DNA of 7,901 bases from Fusobacteriota bacterium (GTDB lineage: Bacteria; Fusobacteriota; Fusobacteriia; Fusobacteriales; Fusobacteriaceae), in contig QNYN01000145.1 of the NCBI GenBank assembly GCA_003973585.1, positions 1 through 7,901 on the forward strand, in the 5' to 3' direction. Position numbers and translations under genes: made by a program. This document shows positions 1-5,965 of this stretch, in pieces. The notes under the pieces were generated by a model, which was not told the DNA's origin, did not search any database, and saw only the letters and a program-made list of their open reading frames with translations. Position 1 is the first letter of the stretch, and the number at the start of each line of letters is the position of its first letter.

Positions 1-690
1 AAAGATTTTAAAAAAGTTTATTCTAATAATAGTATCAATAGAAAAATAATTTCTCTTAGGGGATTTTTTAAGTTTTTTTATAAAAAAGGTGTGATAGATA
101 CTATGCCTTTAGAAAATATAAAAAGTTTACCGCCAGAAAAAAAGAAATTAGAAGTTTTGACTTTTGAAGAAATAGAAAAATTAAGAAGTGTAATTGGAGA
201 TACACCAAAAGAATATAGGGATAAATTAATATTAGATATCCTTTATGAAACGGGATTACTTATTTCAGAAGTTTTAGAAATAAGATGTGAGGATCTTTCT
301 AATAATAATTATAAAACATTGACTCAAATTAAAGGAACTAAAATAAATTTAATTACTTTAGATGATGATTTAAGTTCTCGTCTAAGAATATTTGTAGAAG
401 AAAAAAGAGATGAGTTACGAAATAAAAATAGTAAGGTATTTTCTAGTATTTCTAGACAAAATTTTCGTGCTAGATTAATAAAATATGGAAAGATGGCAAA
501 TATAGAAAAAGAAATTTATACCCATATGATTAGAAATACAGTATTAAAAAATATATTAGATAAACAAGGTGCCCATATAGTAAAAGAAAGAATGGGATAT
601 TCTACAATTAAAAATACTAGCCTTTATTCAGGGAGAAATACCCAAAAAATAAAAGAGAAATATATGGAAATTGGAATTGGAGAAGAGTAA
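1..690 (+). CDS. XerC/XerD-like tyrosine recombinase, 5' end outside window, degenerate active site
   Basis: The frame is open from base 1, so the gene begins upstream. The GTG at 91 is only an internal codon, because the codons before it encode the end of a SAM-like core-binding domain (NRKIISLRGFFKFFYKKG). Family members catalyse site-specific strand exchange through a Tyr nucleophile with an R-K-H-R-H/W pentad. Numbering from GTG 91, I see the hairpin Lys (K81), H145 and R148 in THMIR, and the Tyr nucleophile Y179 in SLYSG. The first Arg, normally in TGLRISE, is Leu (L57, CTT). The His normally in LGHS is Tyr (Y170, TAT). Each could arise by one base change. The frame is intact to a normal TAA, so this looks like a conserved non-canonical or inactive recombinase rather than a decaying pseudogene. 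It lies 31 bp before era and is probably co-transcribed with it. Family assignment is firm; activity is doubtful. Confidence 0.85.
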   Translation, partial: KDFKKVYSNNSINRKIISLRGFFKFFYKKGVIDTMPLENIKSLPPEKKKLEVLTFEEIEKLRSVIGDTPKEYRDKLILDILYETGLLISEVLEIRCEDLSNNNYKTLTQIKGTKINLITLDDDLSSRLRIFVEEKRDELRNKNSKVFSSISRQNFRARLIKYGKMANIEKEIYTHMIRNTVLKNILDKQGAHIVKERMGYSTIKNTSLYSGRNTQKIKEKYMEIGIGEE

Positions 691-721
691 AAAATATAAA
701 ATTATATAAGGAGCAAAAATA

Positions 722-1618
722 ATGAAATCAGGATTTATAGCAGTAGTAGGAAGACCAAATGTAGGAAAATCTACACTTATGAATAAAATAGTAAATGAAA
801 AAGTAGCAATTGTATCGAATAAAGCAGGGACAACAAGGGATTCTATAAAGGGAATATTGACTATTCAAGATTGTCAATATGTATTTATTGATACTCCTGG
901 GATACACAAACCAAAACATCTTTTAGGGGAACATATGACAAATACAGCCATAGCAGCTTTAAGGGAAGTAGAAGCTGTAATGATGGTTTTAGATGGAACT
1001 CAAGAGATTAGTACAGGGGATCAATTTGTTTTTGATAAAATAATGAAAGCACCAAATACTCCAAGGATTGCAGTTATAAATAAGATAGATCTTATGAAAG
1101 ATGAAGAGATTGAAGAGAAAAAAGAAGAAATTAAAGCAAAATTAGGAACTTTTAATGAAATTATTACTATGTCAGCTGAATATGCTATTGGTATCCCTAA
1201 ATTATTAAAGGCTTTAGAGCCATATTTAGAAGAAGGAGTTATGTATTATCCAGAGGATATGTATACAGACATGCCTATTTATAAAATGATTATAGAAATA
1301 GTTCGTGAAAAAATATTAAACAAAACTCGTGATGAAATCCCTCATTCTATTGCCGTTGAAATAATTAATGTTACTAGAAGAGAAAATGGTAAAGATTGTT
1401 ATGATATAAATATCTATGTTGAAAGAGATTCACAAAAAGGTATCGTTATTGGAAAAAGAGGAGCTCTTCTAAAAGCAGTAGGAACAGAAGCTAGAAAAGA
1501 TATTGAAACTCTTTTAGGGAAAAAGATTTATTTGAATTTATGGGTAAAAGTAAAAGATAAATGGAGAAAAAAGAAGCCATTTTTAAAAGAATTAGGATAT
1601 AATTTAGACGAAATATAA
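722..1618 (+). CDS. era: GTPase Era, 16S rRNA-binding ribosome assembly factor
   Basis: Era is an essential GTPase that binds the 3' end of 16S rRNA and assists 30S subunit maturation, acting in the cytoplasm at the inner membrane face. All G motifs are present: G1 GRPNVGKS (10-17), G2 GTTRD (36-40), G3 DTPG (57-60), G4 NKID (120-123) and a G5-like SAE. The C-terminal half is a type-2 KH RNA-binding domain with the GxxG loop as GKRG (244-247) followed by GTEARKDIE, the Era signature. The length of 298 aa is normal. The ATG follows AAGGAG (708-713) with an 8-nt spacer. It sits between a recombinase-like gene and a HAD phosphatase with short gaps. Nothing appears damaged. Confidence 0.97.
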   Translation: MKSGFIAVVGRPNVGKSTLMNKIVNEKVAIVSNKAGTTRDSIKGILTIQDCQYVFIDTPGIHKPKHLLGEHMTNTAIAALREVEAVMMVLDGTQEISTGDQFVFDKIMKAPNTPRIAVINKIDLMKDEEIEEKKEEIKAKLGTFNEIITMSAEYAIGIPKLLKALEPYLEEGVMYYPEDMYTDMPIYKMIIEIVREKILNKTRDEIPHSIAVEIINVTRRENGKDCYDINIYVERDSQKGIVIGKRGALLKAVGTEARKDIETLLGKKIYLNLWVKVKDKWRKKKPFLKELGYNLDEI

Positions 1619-1650
1619 AAGTTAAAATTATAGAAAAAAGGGAGATTAAG

Positions 1651-2433
1651 ATGATAAAAGCAGTTATGCTAGATTTAGATGGAACGCTACTTACTGATGA
1701 TCATATTATTAGTGACACCAATAAAGAAGTATTGAAAAAGTTAATAGAAAAAGGAGTTAAAGTATATTTAGTTACAGGGAGAAGTTTTGATGCTATGAAA
1801 CAATATCATCAAGAGCTAGGGCTAGATACTCCTGCTATCTGCTATAATGGTGCTAAAATAGTTTATCCTAATGGTGAATTTAATGAATATCCTATTAGAG
1901 ATAATGAGCTAAAAACCCTTATTGATATTGCTCACGAAACAGAAACACACTTAAATATTTATCAACATGAAGTTTGGTATTGTGAAAATACAGAAAATGA
2001 AGAAACAAAAACATATATACATATTTCAGGATTAACTCCTACTCAAATAAATTTTAATGATTTGAAAGAATTATTTTCTACTAAAATTTTATATATAGCT
2101 GATCATGAAAAATTATTAGAAGTTGAAAGGGAGATAAAAAGCAGATTAGGAAATAAAGTTTTTACTACATTTTCAAAACCTTTTTTCTTAGAAGTCTTGT
2201 ATGGTGATGTAAATAAAGGATCTACCATGGAAAAAATAATGAAAAAAGAAGGAATAGATTTAGCAGATGTAATAGCCTTTGGTGATGGATTAAATGATTT
2301 GGAGATGCTACAAATGGCAGGGATAGGAGTAGCTATGGAAAAATCATTTCCTGAATTATTAAAAGTAGCAGATGAAGTAACAGGTTCTAATAATGAATCT
2401 GGAGTAGGAGAGTTTTTAAAAAGGTATTTATAA
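1651..2433 (+). CDS. Cof-type HAD-IIB family phosphatase
   Basis: This is a haloacid dehalogenase superfamily hydrolase of the Cof/IIB type, which as a family dephosphorylates sugar phosphates, flavin or nucleotide cofactors and similar small molecules. The specific substrate cannot be read from sequence. Motif I is DLDGTLL, with nucleophile D8 and acid/base D10. Motif II Thr is T42 in VTGRS. Motif III Lys is K189 in VNKGS, and motif IV is GDGLNDLEML (211-220) for Mg2+ binding. The region between motifs II and III is long enough for a C2 cap, as in Cof, YwpJ and YkrA relatives. The length of 260 aa is typical. A GGGAG-type ribosome binding site lies just upstream, 32 bp after era, so co-transcription is likely. 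It is the last gene before a 350-bp gap with its own promoter. Confidence 0.93.
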   Translation: MIKAVMLDLDGTLLTDDHIISDTNKEVLKKLIEKGVKVYLVTGRSFDAMKQYHQELGLDTPAICYNGAKIVYPNGEFNEYPIRDNELKTLIDIAHETETHLNIYQHEVWYCENTENEETKTYIHISGLTPTQINFNDLKELFSTKILYIADHEKLLEVEREIKSRLGNKVFTTFSKPFFLEVLYGDVNKGSTMEKIMKKEGIDLADVIAFGDGLNDLEMLQMAGIGVAMEKSFPELLKVADEVTGSNNESGVGEFLKRYL

Positions 2434-2501
2434 AATATTCTTTTTCTCAGGTTTTAAAATTAAAAAATACTAAAAACTCCTAAAGTTTTCAAAAAAATTA
2501 T

Positions 2502-2530
2502 TTTACAGTAAAAAAAATATATGCTATAAT
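2502..2530 (+). promoter_or_regulatory. Sigma-70-type promoter of the methionine operon
   Basis: The -35 box TTTACA (2502-2507) and -10 box TATAAT (2525-2530) are separated by exactly 17 bp. A TG one base upstream of the -10 box (TGCTATAAT) makes it an extended -10. The expected transcription start is near 2537, giving a leader of about 230-250 nt before hom. In an AT-rich genome chance matches are common. This one is nearly consensus, correctly spaced, and lies just upstream of a leader ORF and attenuator, so it is well supported. Confidence 0.85.
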
Positions 2531-2586
2531 GTTTAAAAATAAAAACAATAGTAATAAATAAAAAAATAAAAAGTGAGCTGATCGAT

Positions 2587-2640
2587 ATGAAAAACTTAGA
2601 AATCAGACAATTAAATATGACAATGATGATGATGCTTTGA
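2587..2640 (+). CDS. Methionine-rich leader peptide of the hom-metY-metF-metA-lysC operon
   Basis: A 17-codon ORF encodes MKNLEIRQLNMTMMMML and ends in TGA. It starts about 50 nt after the predicted transcription start. An AAGTGAG sequence at 2571-2577 offers a moderate ribosome binding site with a 9-nt spacer. Five of its last seven codons are ATG: codon 11, then codons 13-16 in a row. Methionine is the end product of the downstream operon. Leader peptides rich in the regulated amino acid, followed by competing hairpins and a terminator, are the hallmark of trp-, his- and ilv-type attenuation. The peptide itself probably has no function; its translation would measure charged Met-tRNA. The sequence is directly visible; its role is inferred. 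Confidence 0.82.
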   Translation: MKNLEIRQLNMTMMMML

Positions 2641-2643
2641 TTA

Positions 2644-2683
2644 GAGTTTGGAACTTAAATTTTTTAGATTTAAGAACAAACTC
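2644..2683 (+). promoter_or_regulatory. Attenuator hairpin 1:2 (predicted read-through state)
   Basis: GAGTTTG (2644-2650) pairs with CAAACTC (2677-2683), and CTTAAAT (2654-2660) pairs with ATTTAAG (2668-2674). The two helices are separated by a small GAA/AA internal loop and capped by a 7-nt loop. Segment 1 begins only 3 nt after the leader-peptide stop codon. A ribosome at the stop would mask it, whereas one stalled on the upstream Met codons could leave it free. The hairpin competes for segment 2 with hairpin 2:3. Pairing was done by eye. Confidence 0.65.
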
Positions 2684-2710
2684 GTTTTGTAATAATTTAC
2701 GAGTTTGTTC
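2674..2710 (+). promoter_or_regulatory. Attenuator hairpin 2:3 (anti-antiterminator)
   Basis: GAACAAACTCGT (2674-2685) and ACGAGTTTGTTC (2699-2710) form a perfect 12-bp inverted repeat with a 13-nt loop. No U-tract follows, so it is not itself a terminator. It uses the same segment 2 as hairpin 1:2 and the same segment 3 as the antiterminator, so it can coexist with the terminator but not with either alternative. The perfect helix is seen directly; its place in the switch is inferred. Confidence 0.72.
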
Positions 2711-2744
2711 ACAAGCATCTTAACAGAAAGCCTGTGGAAAACTC
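2701..2744 (+). promoter_or_regulatory. Candidate antiterminator 3:4
   Basis: GAGTTT (2701-2706) pairs with AAACTC (2739-2744). After one bulged G (2707), TTCACA (2708-2713) pairs with TGTGGA (2733-2738) using one G-U pair. After an A-C mismatch, GC (2715-2716) pairs with GC (2730-2731). That is about 14 pairs around a 13-nt loop. It consumes almost the whole 5' arm and loop of the terminator, so the two cannot coexist. It is less perfect than hairpin 2:3 and was found by hand, so it needs thermodynamic folding. Confidence 0.55.
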
Positions 2745-2764
2745 CACAGGCTTTTATTTTTTTT
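2727..2764 (+). terminator. Intrinsic terminator of the met leader (attenuator)
   Basis: A 12-bp stem, AAAGCCTGTGGA (2727-2738) with TCCACAGGCTTT (2743-2754), closes a 4-nt AAAC loop. It is followed by a T-rich tract broken by a single A, to 2764. It is GC-rich for this genome and is a textbook Rho-independent terminator. It lies between the promoter and hom, ending about 20 bp before the hom start. It would stop the operon unless disrupted, which points to regulated premature termination. Confidence 0.93.
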
Positions 2765-2783
2765 AAATATTTGGAGGTAAAAA

Positions 2784-3743
2784 ATGAAAATTGGAATTAT
2801 TGGAATTGGTACTGTAGGGAGAGAAGTTCTTAATATTATTTCTTCTCAAAGGGAAAAAATTGAAAACTTTTTAGGAGATGAAATAGAAATTATAAAAATT
2901 TGTAATAGAACTCCTAGGGAAGAATATAAAAATTATTCATTTACTTCAGACTACAGAGAAGTTTTAAATGATAATTCTATAGATACTGTAATTGAATTAA
3001 TGGGAGGAATAGAAATTCCTTTAGAGATTGCTAGAGAAACTTTAAAAGCTAAAAAGAATTTAATTACAGCTAATAAAGAACTTTTAGCTATTCATGGAAA
3101 AGAGTTATTTGAATTAGCTAAGGAAAAAGAAGTGAAAATATTTTTTGAAGCAGCTGTAGGAGGAGGAATTCCAGTATTAACTCCACTAAAAGAATCACTT
3201 TTCCCAAATAATTTTAAAAAAATAAGAGGGATACTAAATGGAACTGCTAATTATATATTAACTCAAATGAGTGAAGGTGCTAGTTATGAAAGTGCTTTAG
3301 AAGATGCAACTAAAAAAGGATATGCAGAAGCTGATCCAACATATGATGTAGAAGGTATTGATACTGCTCATAAAATTAGTTTACTTAGCTATTTAGCATG
3401 GGGAGATTTAGTAGAATTTGATAAAATAAAGACAGAAGGAATAACAAAGTTATCGCTAGAAGATATAGAGAATGCAAAGAAAAATAATAAAAGATATAGA
3501 TTATTAGGAGAAGCAGTTATAGATGAAAAAACAAAAAAAGTAACTTTATCTGTTTCACCAAAGTTAGTAGAAAAAGGAGAAATCTTCTATGAAGTTAATG
3601 GTGTATATAATGCTGTTGAAATAGAAGGAAGTTATACAGGAAAGACAATATTTTATGGTGAAGGAGCAGGGGGATCTGCTACAGCAAATGCTGTAATTTC
3701 AGATATTTATAAAATAGCAAATAGTAGAAGTTGGCAAAGATAG
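2784..3743 (+). CDS. hom: Homoserine dehydrogenase, short form lacking the C-terminal ACT domain
   Basis: It catalyses NAD(P)H-dependent reduction of aspartate semialdehyde to homoserine, the branch-point step towards methionine and threonine. The Rossmann motif GIGTVG occupies 7-12. TANKELLA (N97, K98), AAVGGGIP (123-130), NGTANYIL (from 152) and the catalytic signature EADPTYDVEGIDTAHK (E182-K197) are all present; the final Lys and the acidic residues bind substrate. It ends at 319 aa, right after the GEGAGGSATANAVISD segment that closes the catalytic fold. Many bacterial homologues run to about 400-430 aa with an ACT domain for threonine inhibition, which is absent here. The stop is followed by a clean ribosome binding site for the next gene, so this looks like a natural short form. 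GGAGG (2773-2777) sets the start. It is the first gene after the attenuator. Confidence 0.95.
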   Translation: MKIGIIGIGTVGREVLNIISSQREKIENFLGDEIEIIKICNRTPREEYKNYSFTSDYREVLNDNSIDTVIELMGGIEIPLEIARETLKAKKNLITANKELLAIHGKELFELAKEKEVKIFFEAAVGGGIPVLTPLKESLFPNNFKKIRGILNGTANYILTQMSEGASYESALEDATKKGYAEADPTYDVEGIDTAHKISLLSYLAWGDLVEFDKIKTEGITKLSLEDIENAKKNNKRYRLLGEAVIDEKTKKVTLSVSPKLVEKGEIFYEVNGVYNAVEIEGSYTGKTIFYGEGAGGSATANAVISDIYKIANSRSWQR

Positions 3744-3788
3744 ATTAAATATCTTAAAGAAATAAAAAAATTTAAGGAGGCCAAAATT

Positions 3789-5060
3789 ATGGCATATAAA
3801 TTTGAAACATTGCAACTACATGCAGGACAAGTAAAAGACACTTTAACAGGAGCTAGAGCAGTACCTATTTATCAAACAGCATCATATACTTTTAAAGATA
3901 CAGATCATGGAGCTAGATTATTTAATTTAGAGGAAGAGGGAAATATCTATACAAGGATAGGAAATCCTACAACTGAAGTATTAGAAAAAAGAGTAGCAGC
4001 ATTAGAAGGTGGAGTAGGAGGATTAGCAGTAGCATCAGGATCAGCAGCTATAACTTATGCTTTACTTACCATAGCAAAAGTAGGAGATGAAATAGTTTCA
4101 GCAAAGGGAATATATGGTGGAAGCTATAATTTCTTATCTAATACAATAGAAGATTTTGGAATAAAAACTAGATTTTTTGATACTAATAATCTAGAAACAT
4201 TAGAAAAAGCCATAACTCCTAAAACAAAAGTTATCTTTATAGAAACATTAGAAAATCCAACAGGACAAATTGTAGATTTAGATAAAATATCAGAGATAGC
4301 TAAAAAATATAAATTGCCTTTAGTAGTTGATAATACATTTGGGACACCATATTTAATAAGACCTATTGAACATGGAGCAAATATAGTAGTTCATTCAGCA
4401 ACAAAATTCTTAGGAGGTCACGGAACAACAATAGCTGGTGTTATTGTAGATGCTGGAAATTTTGACTGGAAAGATGAAAAATTTGAATCATTTAATATTC
4501 CAGATCCTGGATATCATGACTTAGTTTATTCTGATTTAGGAGAACAAGCATTTATAGTAAAAGCTAGAGTTCGTTTATTAAGGGATACAGGAGCAGCACT
4601 TTCACCCTTTAATGCTTTTTTAATCTTACAAGGGATAGAAACGCTTTCTCTTAGAGTAGAAAGACATGTGGAAAATTCAAGAAAGGTTGCTGAATATTTA
4701 AGTAACCATCCAGAAGTAGAGTGGTTAACACACCCAGAATTTACTACAGAAGAACAAAAAGAATTGGCAAAAAAATATTATAAAAAAGGTGTAGGATCTA
4801 TATTTACTATTGGATTACACGGTGGTAAAGAAAGAGCAAAAAGATTTATAGAAAGTTTAGAAATATTTTCTCATTTAGCAAATGTAGCTGATGCCAAATC
4901 ATTAATTATTCATCCTGCTACTACAACACATGGTCAATTAAGTGATGAACAATTAGAAGCAACAGGAATAAAACCTAATATGATAAGAATTTCAATAGGG
5001 TTAGAAAATATAGATGATCTTATAGGAGATCTAGAAAATGCAATAAAAAAATCTAAATAA
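3789..5060 (+). CDS. metY: O-acetylhomoserine sulfhydrylase (aminocarboxypropyltransferase)
   Basis: This PLP enzyme of the Cys/Met metabolism gamma-family combines O-acetylhomoserine with sulfide to give homocysteine and acetate, assimilating sulfur directly. The PLP lysine is K206 in HSATKFLGGHG, and the Asp that contacts the pyridine nitrogen is D181 in VVDNTFGTP. YTRIGNPT and ASGSAAI supply phosphate-binding elements. The opening ETLQLHAGQ and the 423-aa length with an extended insertion (GYHDLVYSDLGEQAF) are typical of O-acetylhomoserine sulfhydrylases rather than of the shorter cystathionine synthases and lyases. It starts 8 nt after AAGGAGG (3774-3780), 45 bp after hom. The acetyl-type MetA in the same operon would supply its substrate. 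Confidence 0.95.
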   Translation: MAYKFETLQLHAGQVKDTLTGARAVPIYQTASYTFKDTDHGARLFNLEEEGNIYTRIGNPTTEVLEKRVAALEGGVGGLAVASGSAAITYALLTIAKVGDEIVSAKGIYGGSYNFLSNTIEDFGIKTRFFDTNNLETLEKAITPKTKVIFIETLENPTGQIVDLDKISEIAKKYKLPLVVDNTFGTPYLIRPIEHGANIVVHSATKFLGGHGTTIAGVIVDAGNFDWKDEKFESFNIPDPGYHDLVYSDLGEQAFIVKARVRLLRDTGAALSPFNAFLILQGIETLSLRVERHVENSRKVAEYLSNHPEVEWLTHPEFTTEEQKELAKKYYKKGVGSIFTIGLHGGKERAKRFIESLEIFSHLANVADAKSLIIHPATTTHGQLSDEQLEATGIKPNMIRISIGLENIDDLIGDLENAIKKSK

Positions 5061-5070
5061 AAATCTAAAT
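5047..5070 (+). repeat. 12-bp perfect tandem duplication across the metY stop codon
   Basis: AAAAATCTAAAT occurs twice back to back (5047-5058 and 5059-5070). The metY TAA spans the unit boundary (5058-5060), so the second copy is untranslated and lies just before the metF ribosome binding site. It is probably a replication-slippage product in low-complexity sequence and has no evident function. Confidence 0.7.
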
Positions 5071-5088
5071 ATAATAAGGAGTTAAATT

Positions 5089-5964
5089 ATGAAAATAAAA
5101 GATTTGTTTAAAAAGAAAAAAACATTAATATCATTTGAGATATTTCCACCAAATAAAAAATTCCCAGTGGAAAAAATATATAAAGTTATCGATGAATTAG
5201 CAGATTTAAAACCTGATTATATAAGTGTTACATATGGAGCAGGTGGAACTACTCAAGGTAGAACAGTAGAGATAACAAAGAGAATAAAAAATGTAAACAA
5301 TATAGAAACAATGGCTCATCTAACTTGTATAGGAGCAACTAAAGAATCTATAGATGAAACTTTAGCACAATTAAAAAATAATGGTGTAGAAAATATTTTA
5401 GCACTTAGAGGAGATATACCTAGAGATCAAAAACATGATTCATATTTTAGTTATGCTAGTGACTTAGTAAAACATATAAAACAAAGTGATGATTTTTCTG
5501 TAGCAGGAGCTTTTTATCCAGAAGTTCATTTTGAAAATAATGATTTATTAGATCTTTTTAATTTAAAAACAAAGGTAGAAGCAGGAACAGACTTTTTAGT
5601 TTCACAACTATTTTTTGATAATGAAGATTTTTATGCATTTAGAGAAAAAACTAAAAAAATAAATATTAATGTTCCTTTAGTAGCAGGAATATTACCTGTA
5701 ACAAATTATAAGCAAATTCAAAAGATAAAGGAACTTTGTAATGCAAGAATTCCTAGAAAATTTCAAGTTATCTTAGAAAAATTTAAAGATAATCCAAAGG
5801 CTTTAGAAGAAGCAGGAATAGCCTTTGCTACCGAACAAATTATAGATTTAATTGCTTCTGGAGTAGAAGGAATTCATATTTATACAATGAATAAATCAGA
5901 TGTAACTAGAAAAATATTAGAGAATATAAAACACATTCGTGAAAGTATCGAGGAGGTAGAGTAA
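5089..5964 (+). CDS. metF: Methylenetetrahydrofolate reductase
   Basis: This FAD-dependent TIM-barrel enzyme reduces 5,10-methylene-THF to 5-methyl-THF, the methyl donor for the last step of methionine synthesis. Family motifs appear in order: SFEIFPP with the catalytic Glu E17, SVTYGAGGTTQ (46-56), HLTC (77-80), LALRGD with D109, FYPEVH (142-147), SQLFFDN with Q173, and PLVAGILPV. The length of 291 aa matches bacterial MetF. AAGGAG (5076-5081) lies 7 nt before the ATG. The last codons contain GAGGAGG, which appears to be the ribosome binding site for metA, so the two genes are probably translationally coupled. Methionine synthase itself is not in the window. Confidence 0.96.
   Translation: MKIKDLFKKKKTLISFEIFPPNKKFPVEKIYKVIDELADLKPDYISVTYGAGGTTQGRTVEITKRIKNVNNIETMAHLTCIGATKESIDETLAQLKNNGVENILALRGDIPRDQKHDSYFSYASDLVKHIKQSDDFSVAGAFYPEVHFENNDLLDLFNLKTKVEAGTDFLVSQLFFDNEDFYAFREKTKKININVPLVAGILPVTNYKQIQKIKELCNARIPRKFQVILEKFKDNPKALEEAGIAFATEQIIDLIASGVEGIHIYTMNKSDVTRKILENIKHIRESIEEVE
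5950..5956 (+). promoter_or_regulatory. Ribosome binding site for metA inside the metF 3' end
   Basis: GAGGAGG is the strongest Shine-Dalgarno match between metF and the metA core. It lies 9 nt before the ATA codon at 5966, an ideal spacing, and ends 5 nt before the metF stop codon. It has no other in-frame ATG, GTG or TTG to serve, so it decides in favour of the unusual ATA start. Confidence 0.75.
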
Positions 5965-5965
5965 A

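Noticed and set aside
728..919. Minus-strand ORF opposite era
   Set aside because: It has a low-complexity Tyr/Cys/Ile-rich translation, no ribosome binding site, and lies fully within a well-supported era gene on the other strand.
2473..2489. Terminator after the HAD gene (AAAACT/AGTTTT)
   Set aside because: It has only six A/T-rich pairs and is followed by an A-run rather than a T-run, so it is too weak. From 2434 to 2501 I see nothing else.
2537..2783. S-box (SAM) riboswitch or T-box upstream of the met operon
   Set aside because: I could not find the conserved SAM-I core or the T-box antiterminator motif. The Met-rich ORF with overlapping hairpins explains the leader better.
3753..3776. 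CTTAAA/TTTAAG inverted repeat between hom and metY
   Set aside because: It is six A/T-rich pairs with a long loop overlapping the ribosome binding site, expected by chance in such sequence.
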